Below the pieces are notes generated by a model. The model saw only the letters and a program-made list of their open reading frames with translations. It searched no databases and had not been told where the DNA came from. From positions 1-9,987 of the forward strand of contig JAUYGP010000525.1 of NCBI GenBank assembly GCA_030690515.1: a stretch of 9,987 bases of DNA, given 5' to 3'. The position numbers and the translations under genes were made by a program. The DNA is from Giesbergeria sp. Its GTDB lineage: Bacteria; Pseudomonadota; Gammaproteobacteria; Burkholderiales; Burkholderiaceae_C. How positions within the stretch are numbered: the stretch's first letter is position 1; every line of letters starts with the position of its first letter. Below, piece by piece: positions 1 to 5,153 of the stretch.

Positions 1-183
1 CAACTCACGAACCTCCTGCGGCAGTGGCTCGCACAGCAGCAGGCCGATGTGTGAGTTCAGCTCGTCCACATCGCCCATGGCCTGCACGCGCAGGTGGTGC
101 TTGGGCACGCGCGTGTTGTCGCCCAGGCCGGTGGTGCCGTCGTCGCCGGTGCGCGTGGCGATCTGTGTGAGTCGTTTACCCAT
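1..183 (-). CDS. Cob(I)yrinic acid a,c-diamide adenosyltransferase, PduO type (5' part, truncated by window edge)
   Basis: Transfers the 5'-deoxyadenosyl group of ATP to the cobalt of cob(I)alamin or a precursor, giving adenosylcobalamin; a cytoplasmic trimer in this family. Only the first 61 residues are present. They hold the family's N-terminal ATP-binding motif TRTGDDGTTGLGD (about residues 10-22) and the conserved GDVDELNS segment (37-44), followed by HIGLLL, which is the usual PduO-type start. The ATG (reverse complement of 181-183) is set by a strong Shine-Dalgarno, AAGGAGG on the minus strand (191-197), about 7 nt upstream. No cobalamin riboswitch is recognisable in the 197-nt gap to the divergent EF-hand gene, so B12 control is not evident. 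The family call is confident from the motifs; the choice among PduO/CobA2 names is not resolvable from 61 residues. Confidence 0.93.
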   Translation of the reverse strand, partial: MGKRLTQIATRTGDDGTTGLGDNTRVPKHHLRVQAMGDVDELNSHIGLLLCEPLPQEVREL

Positions 184-190
184 ATGGAAG

Positions 191-197
191 CCTCCTT
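191..197 (-). promoter_or_regulatory. Ribosome binding site of the adenosyltransferase gene
   Basis: The minus strand reads AAGGAGG, 7 nt before the ATG at 183-181. It is a near-perfect Shine-Dalgarno and fixes the start codon of the partial gene. Confidence 0.8.
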
Positions 198-337
198 GCA
201 ATGTGGGTCGCATTGTGCGTGACACGCGATACCCCCAACAGCGATGGGTTCCCGCCCGCACAGGAAATTACACCGCGCACCCAAATGTTGGTGCAGGCAA
301 CAGGCAGCAAAAGTGCTGGCTTTGGCATCCCTGCTGC

Positions 338-350
338 AGTGCAATGCACT
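338..350. repeat. 13-bp palindrome AGTGCA-A-TGCACT upstream of the EF-hand gene
   Basis: A perfect 6-bp inverted repeat around a single central A, ending 30 nt before the ATG at 381. A weak -35-like TTGGCA lies at 322-327, which would place the right arm where a -10 should be. It could be an operator or chance. No regulator family is assigned. Confidence 0.3.
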
Positions 351-380
351 CCTGTTCAACTCTGGCAAAGGACGCCACCC

Positions 381-749
381 ATGAAAAGCACCCCTCCCCG
401 CAGCACCCATTTTTTTGACACCCGCAGCGTCATGCTGATCGCCGCCATGGCGCTGGGCGGCGGCGCATCGCTGCATGCCCAAACGCCCACTCCACTCAAG
501 ACGCCCTCTCCCCCTGCCCAAACGACAGGCCAGAGCCCCTTCACCACGGGCGGGACGCCCAAAGCCCCCATGGGCGCACCGAGCCCCACCAACGCCGCCT
601 TTGACCGCGCCGATACCAACCAGGACGGCAAGCTCAGTGCCCAGGAAGCCAAGGCGCTGCCCGCCATCGGCAACCGCTTTGAGCAGCTCGACACCGACCA
701 TGACGGCGCTCTGTCACGCGAAGAATTCGACGACGGCGCCAAGCCCTGA
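381..749 (+). CDS. Small secreted EF-hand domain protein
   Basis: A 122-aa protein with two canonical calcium-binding EF-hand loops near the C terminus: residues 78-89 (DTNQDGKLSAQE) and 104-115 (DTDHDGALSREE), both with Asp at positions 1, 3 or 5, Gly at 6 and Glu at 12. The N terminus looks like a Sec signal peptide: basic residues K2, R7 and R15, a hydrophobic stretch at about 18-28, and a likely AxA-type cleavage at LHA|Q after residue 33. A Pro/Thr-rich linker (about 35-72) separates signal and EF pair. I infer a periplasmic calcium-binding protein of unknown partner; bacterial EF-hand pairs of this kind are common in Comamonadaceae. The start at 381 is preferred because AAAGGA (367-372) lies 8 nt upstream. 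The open frame extends to an ATG at 201, but that extension has no Shine-Dalgarno and would bury the signal peptide. An internal ATG at 432 is an alternative. Confidence 0.85.
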   Translation: MKSTPPRSTHFFDTRSVMLIAAMALGGGASLHAQTPTPLKTPSPPAQTTGQSPFTTGGTPKAPMGAPSPTNAAFDRADTNQDGKLSAQEAKALPAIGNRFEQLDTDHDGALSREEFDDGAKP

Positions 750-760
750 CGAAACCGTGC

Positions 761-792
761 GCACCCTGACACGCCGGTGACGAGTAGGGTGC
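761..792 (+). terminator. Possible hairpin after the EF-hand gene
   Basis: GCACCCT (761-767) and AGGGTGC (786-792) are perfect 7-bp complementary arms around an 18-nt loop, 11 nt after the EF-hand stop. The loop itself contains a short CAC/GTG pair. There is no immediate T-run (TTTT only at 817-820), so a Rho-independent terminator is not established. Confidence 0.3.
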
Positions 793-840
793 AGCGCTGG
801 GGCCCCGGTGGTATTCTTTTGAACGCACTGGAGACCACCG

Positions 841-2265
841 ATGAATGCCCCCGCACAAGCCTCTCACCTGCTTCCCACCATTGCCCTGCGGCCCGTGCCG
901 CAGGCTTTTCTGGAGGCGCTGCAACAGCGCTTTGGCGCGCAATGTTCTACGGCGCTTTCTGTGCGCGAACAGCACGGGCGCGACGAAGGCTCGCTGCAGG
1001 CCCCGCCCCCTTCTGCCGTGGTGTTTGCCGAGAGCACGCAGGACGTGCAAGACGCCCTGTGCCTGGCCCATGAACACGCCGTGCCGGTGATTGCCTACGC
1101 TGCAGGTTCCTCGCTCGAAGGCCATCTGCTGGCCGTGCAGGGCGGCATCAGTATCGACGTGAACCGCATGAACCAGGTGCTTTCCATCAACGCCGAAGAC
1201 CTGACCGTGACGGTGCAGCCCGGCATCACGCGCAAGCAGCTCAACGACGCCGTGAAGGACACAGGCCTGTTCTTTCCCATCGACCCCGGCGCCGACGCCA
1301 GCATTGGCGGCATGGCCGCCACCCGCGCCAGCGGCACCAACGCCGTGCGCTACGGCACCATGCGGGAAAACGTGCTAGCACTCGAAGTGGTCACCGCCAG
1401 CGGCGAGGCGATACGCACGGGTACGCGGGCCAAAAAGAGCGCTGCGGGCTACGACCTCACCCGCCTGCTCGTAGGCAGCGAAGGCACGCTGGGCGTCATT
1501 ACCGAAGTCACCGTGCGCCTGTACCCGTTGCCCGAGGCGGTTTCGGCTGCGGTGTGCTCGTTCCCGACCATTGCAGCGGCAGTGCACACCGTCATCCAGA
1601 CCATCCAGATGGGGGTGCCCATTGCGCGCTGCGAGCTGATCGACGCCCACACGGTACGCATGGTTAACCAGCACAGCAAACTGGGCCTGCGCGAGGAACC
1701 CATGCTGCTGATGGAGTTCCACGGCTCCCCCGCCAGCGTGCAGGAGCAGGCCGAAACGGTGCAGGAACTCGCCAAGGAACAGGGCGGCAATGCCTTCGAA
1801 TGGGCCAGCACGCCCGAAGAGCGCACCCGTCTATGGGCCGCCCGGCACAACGCCTACTTTGCCGCCGTGCAAAGCCGCCCGGGTTGCCGGGCCATCAGCA
1901 CCGATACCTGCGTGCCCATCTCGCGCCTGGCCGACTGCCTGCTCGACTCCATTGCCGAGGCCGACGCCAGTGGCCTGCCCTATTTTTTGGTGGGCCATGT
2001 GGGCGATGGCAACTTCCATTTCGGCTACCTGATCGACCCCAACCTGCCCGAAGAGCGCGAGCGCGCCGAGGCCCTGAACCACACCCTGGTGGCCCGCGCC
2101 CTGGACATGGGCGGCACCTGCACGGGCGAGCACGGCGTAGGCATCCACAAGATGGGTTTCCTGCGGGACGAGGCGGGCAGCGGCGCGGTGGACATGATGC
2201 GCGCCATCAAGCAGGCCCTGGACCCAAAGAACATCCTGAACCCGGGAAAGATTTTTACCTTGTAG
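841..2265 (+). CDS. FAD-binding oxidase, D-lactate dehydrogenase (cytochrome) / GlcD-type
   Basis: Oxidises a D-2-hydroxyacid (D-lactate most likely) to the 2-oxoacid, passing electrons via FAD to cytochrome c or the quinone pool. The 474-aa length fits the DLD/GlcD family. The N-terminal FAD-binding (PCMH) domain spans about residues 56-232: AYAAGSSLEGH (85-95), the FAD-contact run PIDPGADASIGGMAAT (146-161), and GYDLTRLLVGSEGTLGVIT (203-221). The C-terminal FAD-oxidase domain (about 235-473) carries HVGDGNFHF (386-394), a metal/substrate His motif, GEHGVG (429-434), and the family's closing DPKNILNPGKIF. No 4Fe-4S cysteine motif is seen, so it is a stand-alone enzyme rather than a GlcD-GlcF fusion, and no glcE/glcF genes are adjacent. 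The ATG is supported by GGAGA (830-834), 6 nt upstream. It is convergent with the MFS gene. Glycolate or D-2-hydroxyglutarate cannot be excluded as substrate; the human/yeast D-LDH-like sequence favours D-lactate. Confidence 0.92.
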   Translation: MNAPAQASHLLPTIALRPVPQAFLEALQQRFGAQCSTALSVREQHGRDEGSLQAPPPSAVVFAESTQDVQDALCLAHEHAVPVIAYAAGSSLEGHLLAVQGGISIDVNRMNQVLSINAEDLTVTVQPGITRKQLNDAVKDTGLFFPIDPGADASIGGMAATRASGTNAVRYGTMRENVLALEVVTASGEAIRTGTRAKKSAAGYDLTRLLVGSEGTLGVITEVTVRLYPLPEAVSAAVCSFPTIAAAVHTVIQTIQMGVPIARCELIDAHTVRMVNQHSKLGLREEPMLLMEFHGSPASVQEQAETVQELAKEQGGNAFEWASTPEERTRLWAARHNAYFAAVQSRPGCRAISTDTCVPISRLADCLLDSIAEADASGLPYFLVGHVGDGNFHFGYLIDPNLPEERERAEALNHTLVARALDMGGTCTGEHGVGIHKMGFLRDEAGSGAVDMMRAIKQALDPKNILNPGKIFTL

Positions 2266-2278
2266 ACATTCACTGGAA

Positions 2279-2327
2279 TGCTATTGTTTATATAGCTTAA
2301 GGCGCTTGTATTTATTGCGCTAGAGGC
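2279..2327 (+). repeat. Comamonadaceae-type intergenic repeat, copy A
   Basis: Lies in the 78-nt gap between the convergent dehydrogenase and MFS genes. It reads TGCTATT-N4-ATATAGCT-N19-GCGCTAGAGGC (the N19 ends with the T-G before CGCT). Copy B at 7138-7186 (minus strand) aligns to it without gaps over 49 nt, 32 of 49 identical by my count, with the blocks TGCTATT, ATATAGCT and CGCT(A/G)GAGGC preserved at identical spacing. The GCGC blocks at 2302-2305 and 2317-2320 are mutually complementary, and a T-run follows at 2329-2333, so it might double as a weak terminator for the dehydrogenase. I recall a similar element widespread between genes in Acidovorax relatives; I know no established name for it. 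Confidence 0.65.
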
Positions 2328-2343
2328 ATTTTTGGCATGGCTT

Positions 2344-3597
2344 TTATGTAGCGATCCGCAACCTGCGCGCCGCCACACCACCACCCACCAGCGCGGCCGA
2401 TGCCACGCCCAGCGCCAGCGCCAGGGCCGAGCCGTAGAAGATGCTGCTGATCGCGCCCCGGTCGAGCAGCGCGCCAAACACCGGGGCGGCCAGCGCAAAG
2501 CCCAGGTCCAGGCCCGAATACACCGTGCCGTACACGCGGCCCGTGGCGCCTGGCGGGGCTGCTTGCTTGATGAGCATGTCACGCGAGGGGCCGGCCAGCC
2601 CGGTGCCCAGGCCCGCCAGCGATGTGACGGCCAGCACGGCCATACCGCCCAGCACGCCGCTGCCCGCCAGCACCAGCAGCGCCGCCGAGGCCAGCAGGCA
2701 GATGCCGATCACCCGCTCCAGCCGCTCCACGCGGCCCACCAGAAAACCACCCACCACCATGCCGGCCGCGCCGCACAGCATGTAGCCGGTGACCACCATG
2801 GCGGCCAGACTCAGCGGCAAGCCATACATCTTCTGCAGTGCGGGGCTAGCAAAGCTCTGGATGGCGCTCAAGGCGCAGGTGCTCCAGAAGAAGAACGAAA
2901 AGCACATCCACACCGAAGGCAGGCGCAAAAACGCCATGGGGTGCTCTGCGGGCGCGGCGCCGCCACCCTTGGCCTGGTGCGCCCAGCTGCCCTGGCGGTC
3001 GTCAATGGCTGCGCGCTGCCACAACAGCAACGCCAGCACGCAGGCGGCCAGCACCGCAGCCGCCAGGCAGGCCGTGCGCCAGGAGCCGGTGGCTGCGGCA
3101 ATACCCGCCATGAACACGGGCGCAGCCGCCCAGCCCAGGTTGCCGCTGATGCCGTGCACGGAGAAACCATGGCCCAGGCGCTGGGGCGACACGCGCTTGT
3201 TCAGAATGGTGAAGTCCACCGGGTGAAACGGCGCATTGCCCAGACCGGCCAGGGCCGAGGCCAGCACCAACCCGGCATACCCTTGCGCCAGCCCGGCCGC
3301 TAACGCCGCCAGCACGAAGCAGCCCAGCGCCAGGAACAGCACAGGGCGCGCGCCCACGCGGTCCACCACAAACCCGGCCAGGGCCTGCCCCACGCCTGAG
3401 ACCACAAAGAACACAGAAACCAGCAGCCCCAGTTCGGAATAGCTCAAGCCAAATTCGCCAATCAGCCAGGGGAACAGCGGTGGCAGCAACAAATGAAAAA
3501 AGTGCGAGGTGCCGTGCGCCAGACCGATCAGGCCAATCGTGTGGGCGTCTTTGCGCAGAGGAACGGGGCCGAGCGGGCCCGCTGTAGTCGTGGTCAT
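2344..3597 (-). CDS. MFS transporter, fosmidomycin-resistance-like
   Basis: A predicted inner-membrane secondary transporter, 417 aa with about 12 hydrophobic segments in two six-helix halves, split by a hydrophilic loop at about 195-220. Evidence for MFS is motif A, GFVVDRVGARP (75-85), after helix 2 and its decayed counterpart GGFLVGRVERLERV (283-296) in the second half. The opening AHGTSHFFHLLLPPLFPWL (27-45) and GPSRDMLIKQ (336-345) resemble the Fsr-like exporters. Substrate is unknown; drug or metabolite efflux is inference. The open frame continues upstream to 3909 but that would overlap the divergent AraC gene. Candidate ATGs are at 3597, 3606 and 3615, none with a good Shine-Dalgarno; 3597 is chosen as the most compact, and 3606 or 3615 are nearly as likely. 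The divergent arrangement with the AraC regulator, 65 bp apart, suggests local control. It is convergent with the dehydrogenase. Confidence 0.88.
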   Translation of the reverse strand: MTTTTAGPLGPVPLRKDAHTIGLIGLAHGTSHFFHLLLPPLFPWLIGEFGLSYSELGLLVSVFFVVSGVGQALAGFVVDRVGARPVLFLALGCFVLAALAAGLAQGYAGLVLASALAGLGNAPFHPVDFTILNKRVSPQRLGHGFSVHGISGNLGWAAAPVFMAGIAAATGSWRTACLAAAVLAACVLALLLWQRAAIDDRQGSWAHQAKGGGAAPAEHPMAFLRLPSVWMCFSFFFWSTCALSAIQSFASPALQKMYGLPLSLAAMVVTGYMLCGAAGMVVGGFLVGRVERLERVIGICLLASAALLVLAGSGVLGGMAVLAVTSLAGLGTGLAGPSRDMLIKQAAPPGATGRVYGTVYSGLDLGFALAAPVFGALLDRGAISSIFYGSALALALGVASAALVGGGVAARRLRIAT

Positions 3598-3662
3598 GGC
3601 ATGCATCTTAGGCATGTGCTGAGCGGCGCGTTTACGATAGTCTGCCAACTTCTGTCGCAAAC
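3598..3662. promoter_or_regulatory. Divergent promoter/operator region between MFS and AraC genes
   Basis: A 65-bp region that must hold the start signals of both genes. On the minus strand TTGCGA-N15-TATCGT is a weak sigma-70-like pair, pointing toward the MFS gene. I see no clear direct repeat typical of an AraC-family operator. The function rests on gene arrangement rather than a motif. Confidence 0.4.
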
Positions 3663-4574
3663 ATGCCAAAACCTCTACCTGGGTCTGACGGGCCTGCACG
3701 CACGCCGCGTGCGCTGTCGTATGTGGGCTCGCTGACCCCGCACCTGTTCGTGCCCGACCGCTCCCGGCCCGTGCGCGCCAAGGTGCGCCAGTTGGCGGCC
3801 GACACGCAGGTGATGCCGCACAGCCACCCCTGGGCGCAGGTGGCCATTTCCACCACGGGCGTGATCCGGCTGACCGCGGACCGGGGCACCTACATCGTGC
3901 CGCCCTCACGGGCGCTGTGGATTCCGCCGGGCGTGGAACACGCCGTGACCATGGTGGAGGCCGCCGACCTACGCACCCTGTACTTTTACCAACCGCGCGG
4001 GCGCTGCGGCCCGGGTACGTTGGGCAACCCCACCCCCAGCCAAGCCGAACAGGCTGCCTGGCGGCAGTGCCGGGTGCTGGAGGTGTCTGATCTGCTGCGC
4101 GCCCTGGTGCGCGAAATGCCCACCGCCTCTGACGACGGCCCCGCCCTCACACCGGCCGAGCGCCTGCGCGAACGCCACCTGAGCGCCCTGGTCTGCGATG
4201 AGCTGGGCCGGGCCAACGCCGTAAAGCTGGGCGTAGACCTGCCGCACGACAAGCGCCTGCGCCACCTGTGCGAGGCGGTGCTGGCCGACCCCACGCGCTA
4301 CGAAACCCTGGCCGCCTGGGCGCAGGACACGGGCGCCAGCTTGCGCACCGTGGCCCGCCTGTTCCGGCAAGAGTTGGGCTGCACTTTTACCCAGTGGCGC
4401 CAGCAGGTGGTGCTGGCCAAGGCCGTCTCACTCGCGGCCGGGCGCATGCCGGTGGGGCAGATTGCCGCCGAACTGGGCTACAGCCCCAGCGCCTTCAGCG
4501 CCATGGTGCGCCGATCGATGGGGCAACCTCCGGGGCTGTTTCTCGGCAGACAGGCCGCACCCTCCCGGCAATAG
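3663..4574 (+). CDS. AraC-family transcriptional regulator with N-terminal cupin domain
   Basis: A 303-aa cytoplasmic DNA-binding regulator. The N-terminal half has an AraC-type cupin: PHSHPWAQV (52-60) with two His, then PPSRALWIPPGVEHAV (80-95), the usual second cupin motif. The C terminus (about 195-293) has the tandem helix-turn-helix: first HTH ETLAAWAQDTGASLRTVARLFRQ (214-236), second HTH VGQIAAELGYSPSAFSAMVRRSMG (264-287), closing with the typical G-x-P-P. This layout resembles NimR (YeaM) of E. coli, a cupin-AraC regulator that controls an adjacent MFS efflux gene. Here too an MFS gene diverges 65 bp away, so regulation of that gene, and autoregulation, is the natural inference. The effector is unknown. 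The ATG at 3663 has no strong Shine-Dalgarno, so translation may be from a leader-poor transcript; no better in-frame start precedes the first cupin motif. Confidence 0.9.
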   Translation: MPKPLPGSDGPARTPRALSYVGSLTPHLFVPDRSRPVRAKVRQLAADTQVMPHSHPWAQVAISTTGVIRLTADRGTYIVPPSRALWIPPGVEHAVTMVEAADLRTLYFYQPRGRCGPGTLGNPTPSQAEQAAWRQCRVLEVSDLLRALVREMPTASDDGPALTPAERLRERHLSALVCDELGRANAVKLGVDLPHDKRLRHLCEAVLADPTRYETLAAWAQDTGASLRTVARLFRQELGCTFTQWRQQVVLAKAVSLAAGRMPVGQIAAELGYSPSAFSAMVRRSMGQPPGLFLGRQAAPSRQ

Positions 4575-4597
4575 CCATACTCATGGCAGGGTGTACG

Positions 4598-4611
4598 TTG
4601 ACTTGCATCAA
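4598..4611. promoter_or_regulatory. FNR/ANR-type box upstream of the DUF3149 gene
   Basis: TTGAC-TTGC-ATCAA matches the FNR consensus TTGAT-N4-ATCAA at 9 of 10 defined positions. Its centre is 4604.5. A -10-like CACAAT at 4634-4639 would put transcription start near 4646, so the box would sit at about -41.5, the classical class II activator position. The only gene positioned to respond is the DUF3149 peptide at 4681. This predicts induction when oxygen is low. It also overlaps a TTGACT that could be read as a -35, but no -10 lies 16-18 nt from it. Confidence 0.6.
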
Positions 4612-4633
4612 CCCAAAAGCACGCCTCAACCAG

Positions 4634-4639
4634 CACAAT
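4634..4639 (+). promoter_or_regulatory. Probable -10 element of the DUF3149 promoter
   Basis: CACAAT matches TATAAT at 4 of 6 positions. It begins 22 nt after the FNR-type box, which is the spacing expected in class II FNR promoters. The surrounding stretch 4634-4665 is notably AT-rich for this genome. Confidence 0.45.
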
Positions 4640-4680
4640 AACCATAAATAATTTGTGTATTTAAACCGGGAGTGATTTCC

Positions 4681-4824
4681 ATGAAAGCCTTGACCGACCT
4701 TTTCTCGACCGACTACGGGTTGATGAGCATCATCGGCATCGCCATGATGCTGGTGGGCATTCTGGCGTTTGCCGTGGTCATTCGCCGCAAGATGAACGAA
4801 CCGCCGAAGGATCAGCGCAACTGA
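4681..4824 (+). CDS. DUF3149-type single-pass membrane peptide (47 aa)
   Basis: A 47-aa peptide beginning MKALTDLFSTDYGLMSIIGI and ending RRKMNEPPKDQRN. It has a short amphipathic N terminus, one hydrophobic transmembrane segment (about residues 14-34) and a basic then polar C-terminal tail, predicting an inner-membrane protein with tail in the cytoplasm. The KALxDLFSTDYGLMS opening is how I recognise the DUF3149 family, whose function is unknown. The start is well supported: GGGAGTGA (4668-4675) lies 5 nt before the ATG. It follows the AraC gene on the same strand after 106 nt that carry the FNR-type box, so it is probably its own transcription unit. Its size and topology recall small accessory peptides of respiratory complexes (for example CcoQ), and the FNR-type promoter would fit, but that is speculation. 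Confidence 0.85.
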   Translation: MKALTDLFSTDYGLMSIIGIAMMLVGILAFAVVIRRKMNEPPKDQRN

Positions 4825-5118
4825 CAAATCAGCCGGGCCCATGCCCCCCCCCAAAAGCGCACTGCGGGGTCGGCCATGGTGGTGGGTTGCTCCCTGTTGC
4901 GCACCCACCCGTGACCACATAAAACGCTTGCAAGGCCCGGCACAGCTAGCACCCACTGCGCCGCACGGCGCCCAAAACCGCGGGTTTCGCCGAAGAAGAA
5001 AAGCAGGGATTGGCGCAGAATAGGTGGCGCTTCCTTGGCCCGCTGCCTGTCCGTAGATGTGTTCCGTCCAATGTCATGGAGGGGCACACACGATCTGATA
5101 CCGGCCCAACGCAGCCTC

Positions 5119-5142
5119 CAAAAAACCGTGAACCCGTTTTTG
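5119..5142 (+). repeat. A-run/T-run inverted repeat before the chemoreceptor start
   Basis: CAAAAAAC (5119-5126) faces GTTTTTG (5136-5142) across 9 nt; AAAAAC/GTTTTT is a perfect 6-bp stem. The right arm abuts the Shine-Dalgarno GAAGGG (5142-5147). It could be an RNA hairpin near the ribosome site or a chance A/T-rich patch. Confidence 0.35.
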
Positions 5143-5147
5143 AAGGG
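5142..5147 (+). promoter_or_regulatory. Ribosome binding site deciding the GTG start of the chemoreceptor
   Basis: GAAGGG lies 6 nt before GTG at 5154-5156. Neither the ATG at 5010 nor the in-frame ATG at 5076 has a comparable site, so this supports the GTG start. Confidence 0.6.
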
Positions 5148-5153
5148 CATACC

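Larger units (their letters stand above)
4825..5153. other. Gene-free leader between the DUF3149 and chemoreceptor genes
   Basis: About 330 nt with no convincing gene. It contains a C9 homopolymer at 4844-4852 and, at the right end, an inverted repeat of A- and T-runs (5119-5126 and 5136-5142). I find no good sigma-70 or sigma-28 promoter. In-frame codons from 5010 onward read into the chemoreceptor, but that stretch is Arg/Pro-rich and unlike a receptor N terminus. Confidence 0.5.

Noticed and set aside
201..380. N-terminal extension of the EF-hand protein back to the ATG at 201
   Set aside because: No ribosome site at 201, a composition unlike protein, and it would place the signal peptide internally. 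The ATG at 381 has AAAGGA at proper spacing.
184..380. Cobalamin riboswitch ahead of the adenosyltransferase gene
   Set aside because: The leader is short and I cannot find the conserved B12-box or supporting helices on the minus strand.
410..416. T7 tract inside the EF-hand gene as a phase-variable switch
   Set aside because: Seven T is short, it encodes a reasonable His-Phe-Phe stretch in the signal region, and nothing else suggests contingency control.
2332..3303. Long plus-strand open frame opposite the MFS gene
   Set aside because: Very rich in Gln, Arg, His and Ala with no domain pattern: the usual antisense shadow of a high-GC membrane protein gene. The MFS motifs are on the minus strand.
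3598..3909. Extension of the MFS gene to 3909 on the minus strand
   Set aside because: The added residues are Arg/Pro/Ala-rich, non-membrane-like, and lie antisense to the well-supported AraC cupin domain.
4598..4603. TTGACT as a sigma-70 -35 element
   Set aside because: At 16-18 nt downstream there is only GC-rich sequence with no -10 resemblance; the same bases fit better as the left half of an FNR-type box.
5010..5153. ATG at 5010 (698-aa version) or ATG at 5076 as the chemoreceptor start
   Set aside because: The extra residues are Arg/Pro-rich with no receptor similarity, and neither ATG has a good ribosome site, whereas GTG 5154 does and yields a normal N terminus. The upstream starts remain possible but less likely.
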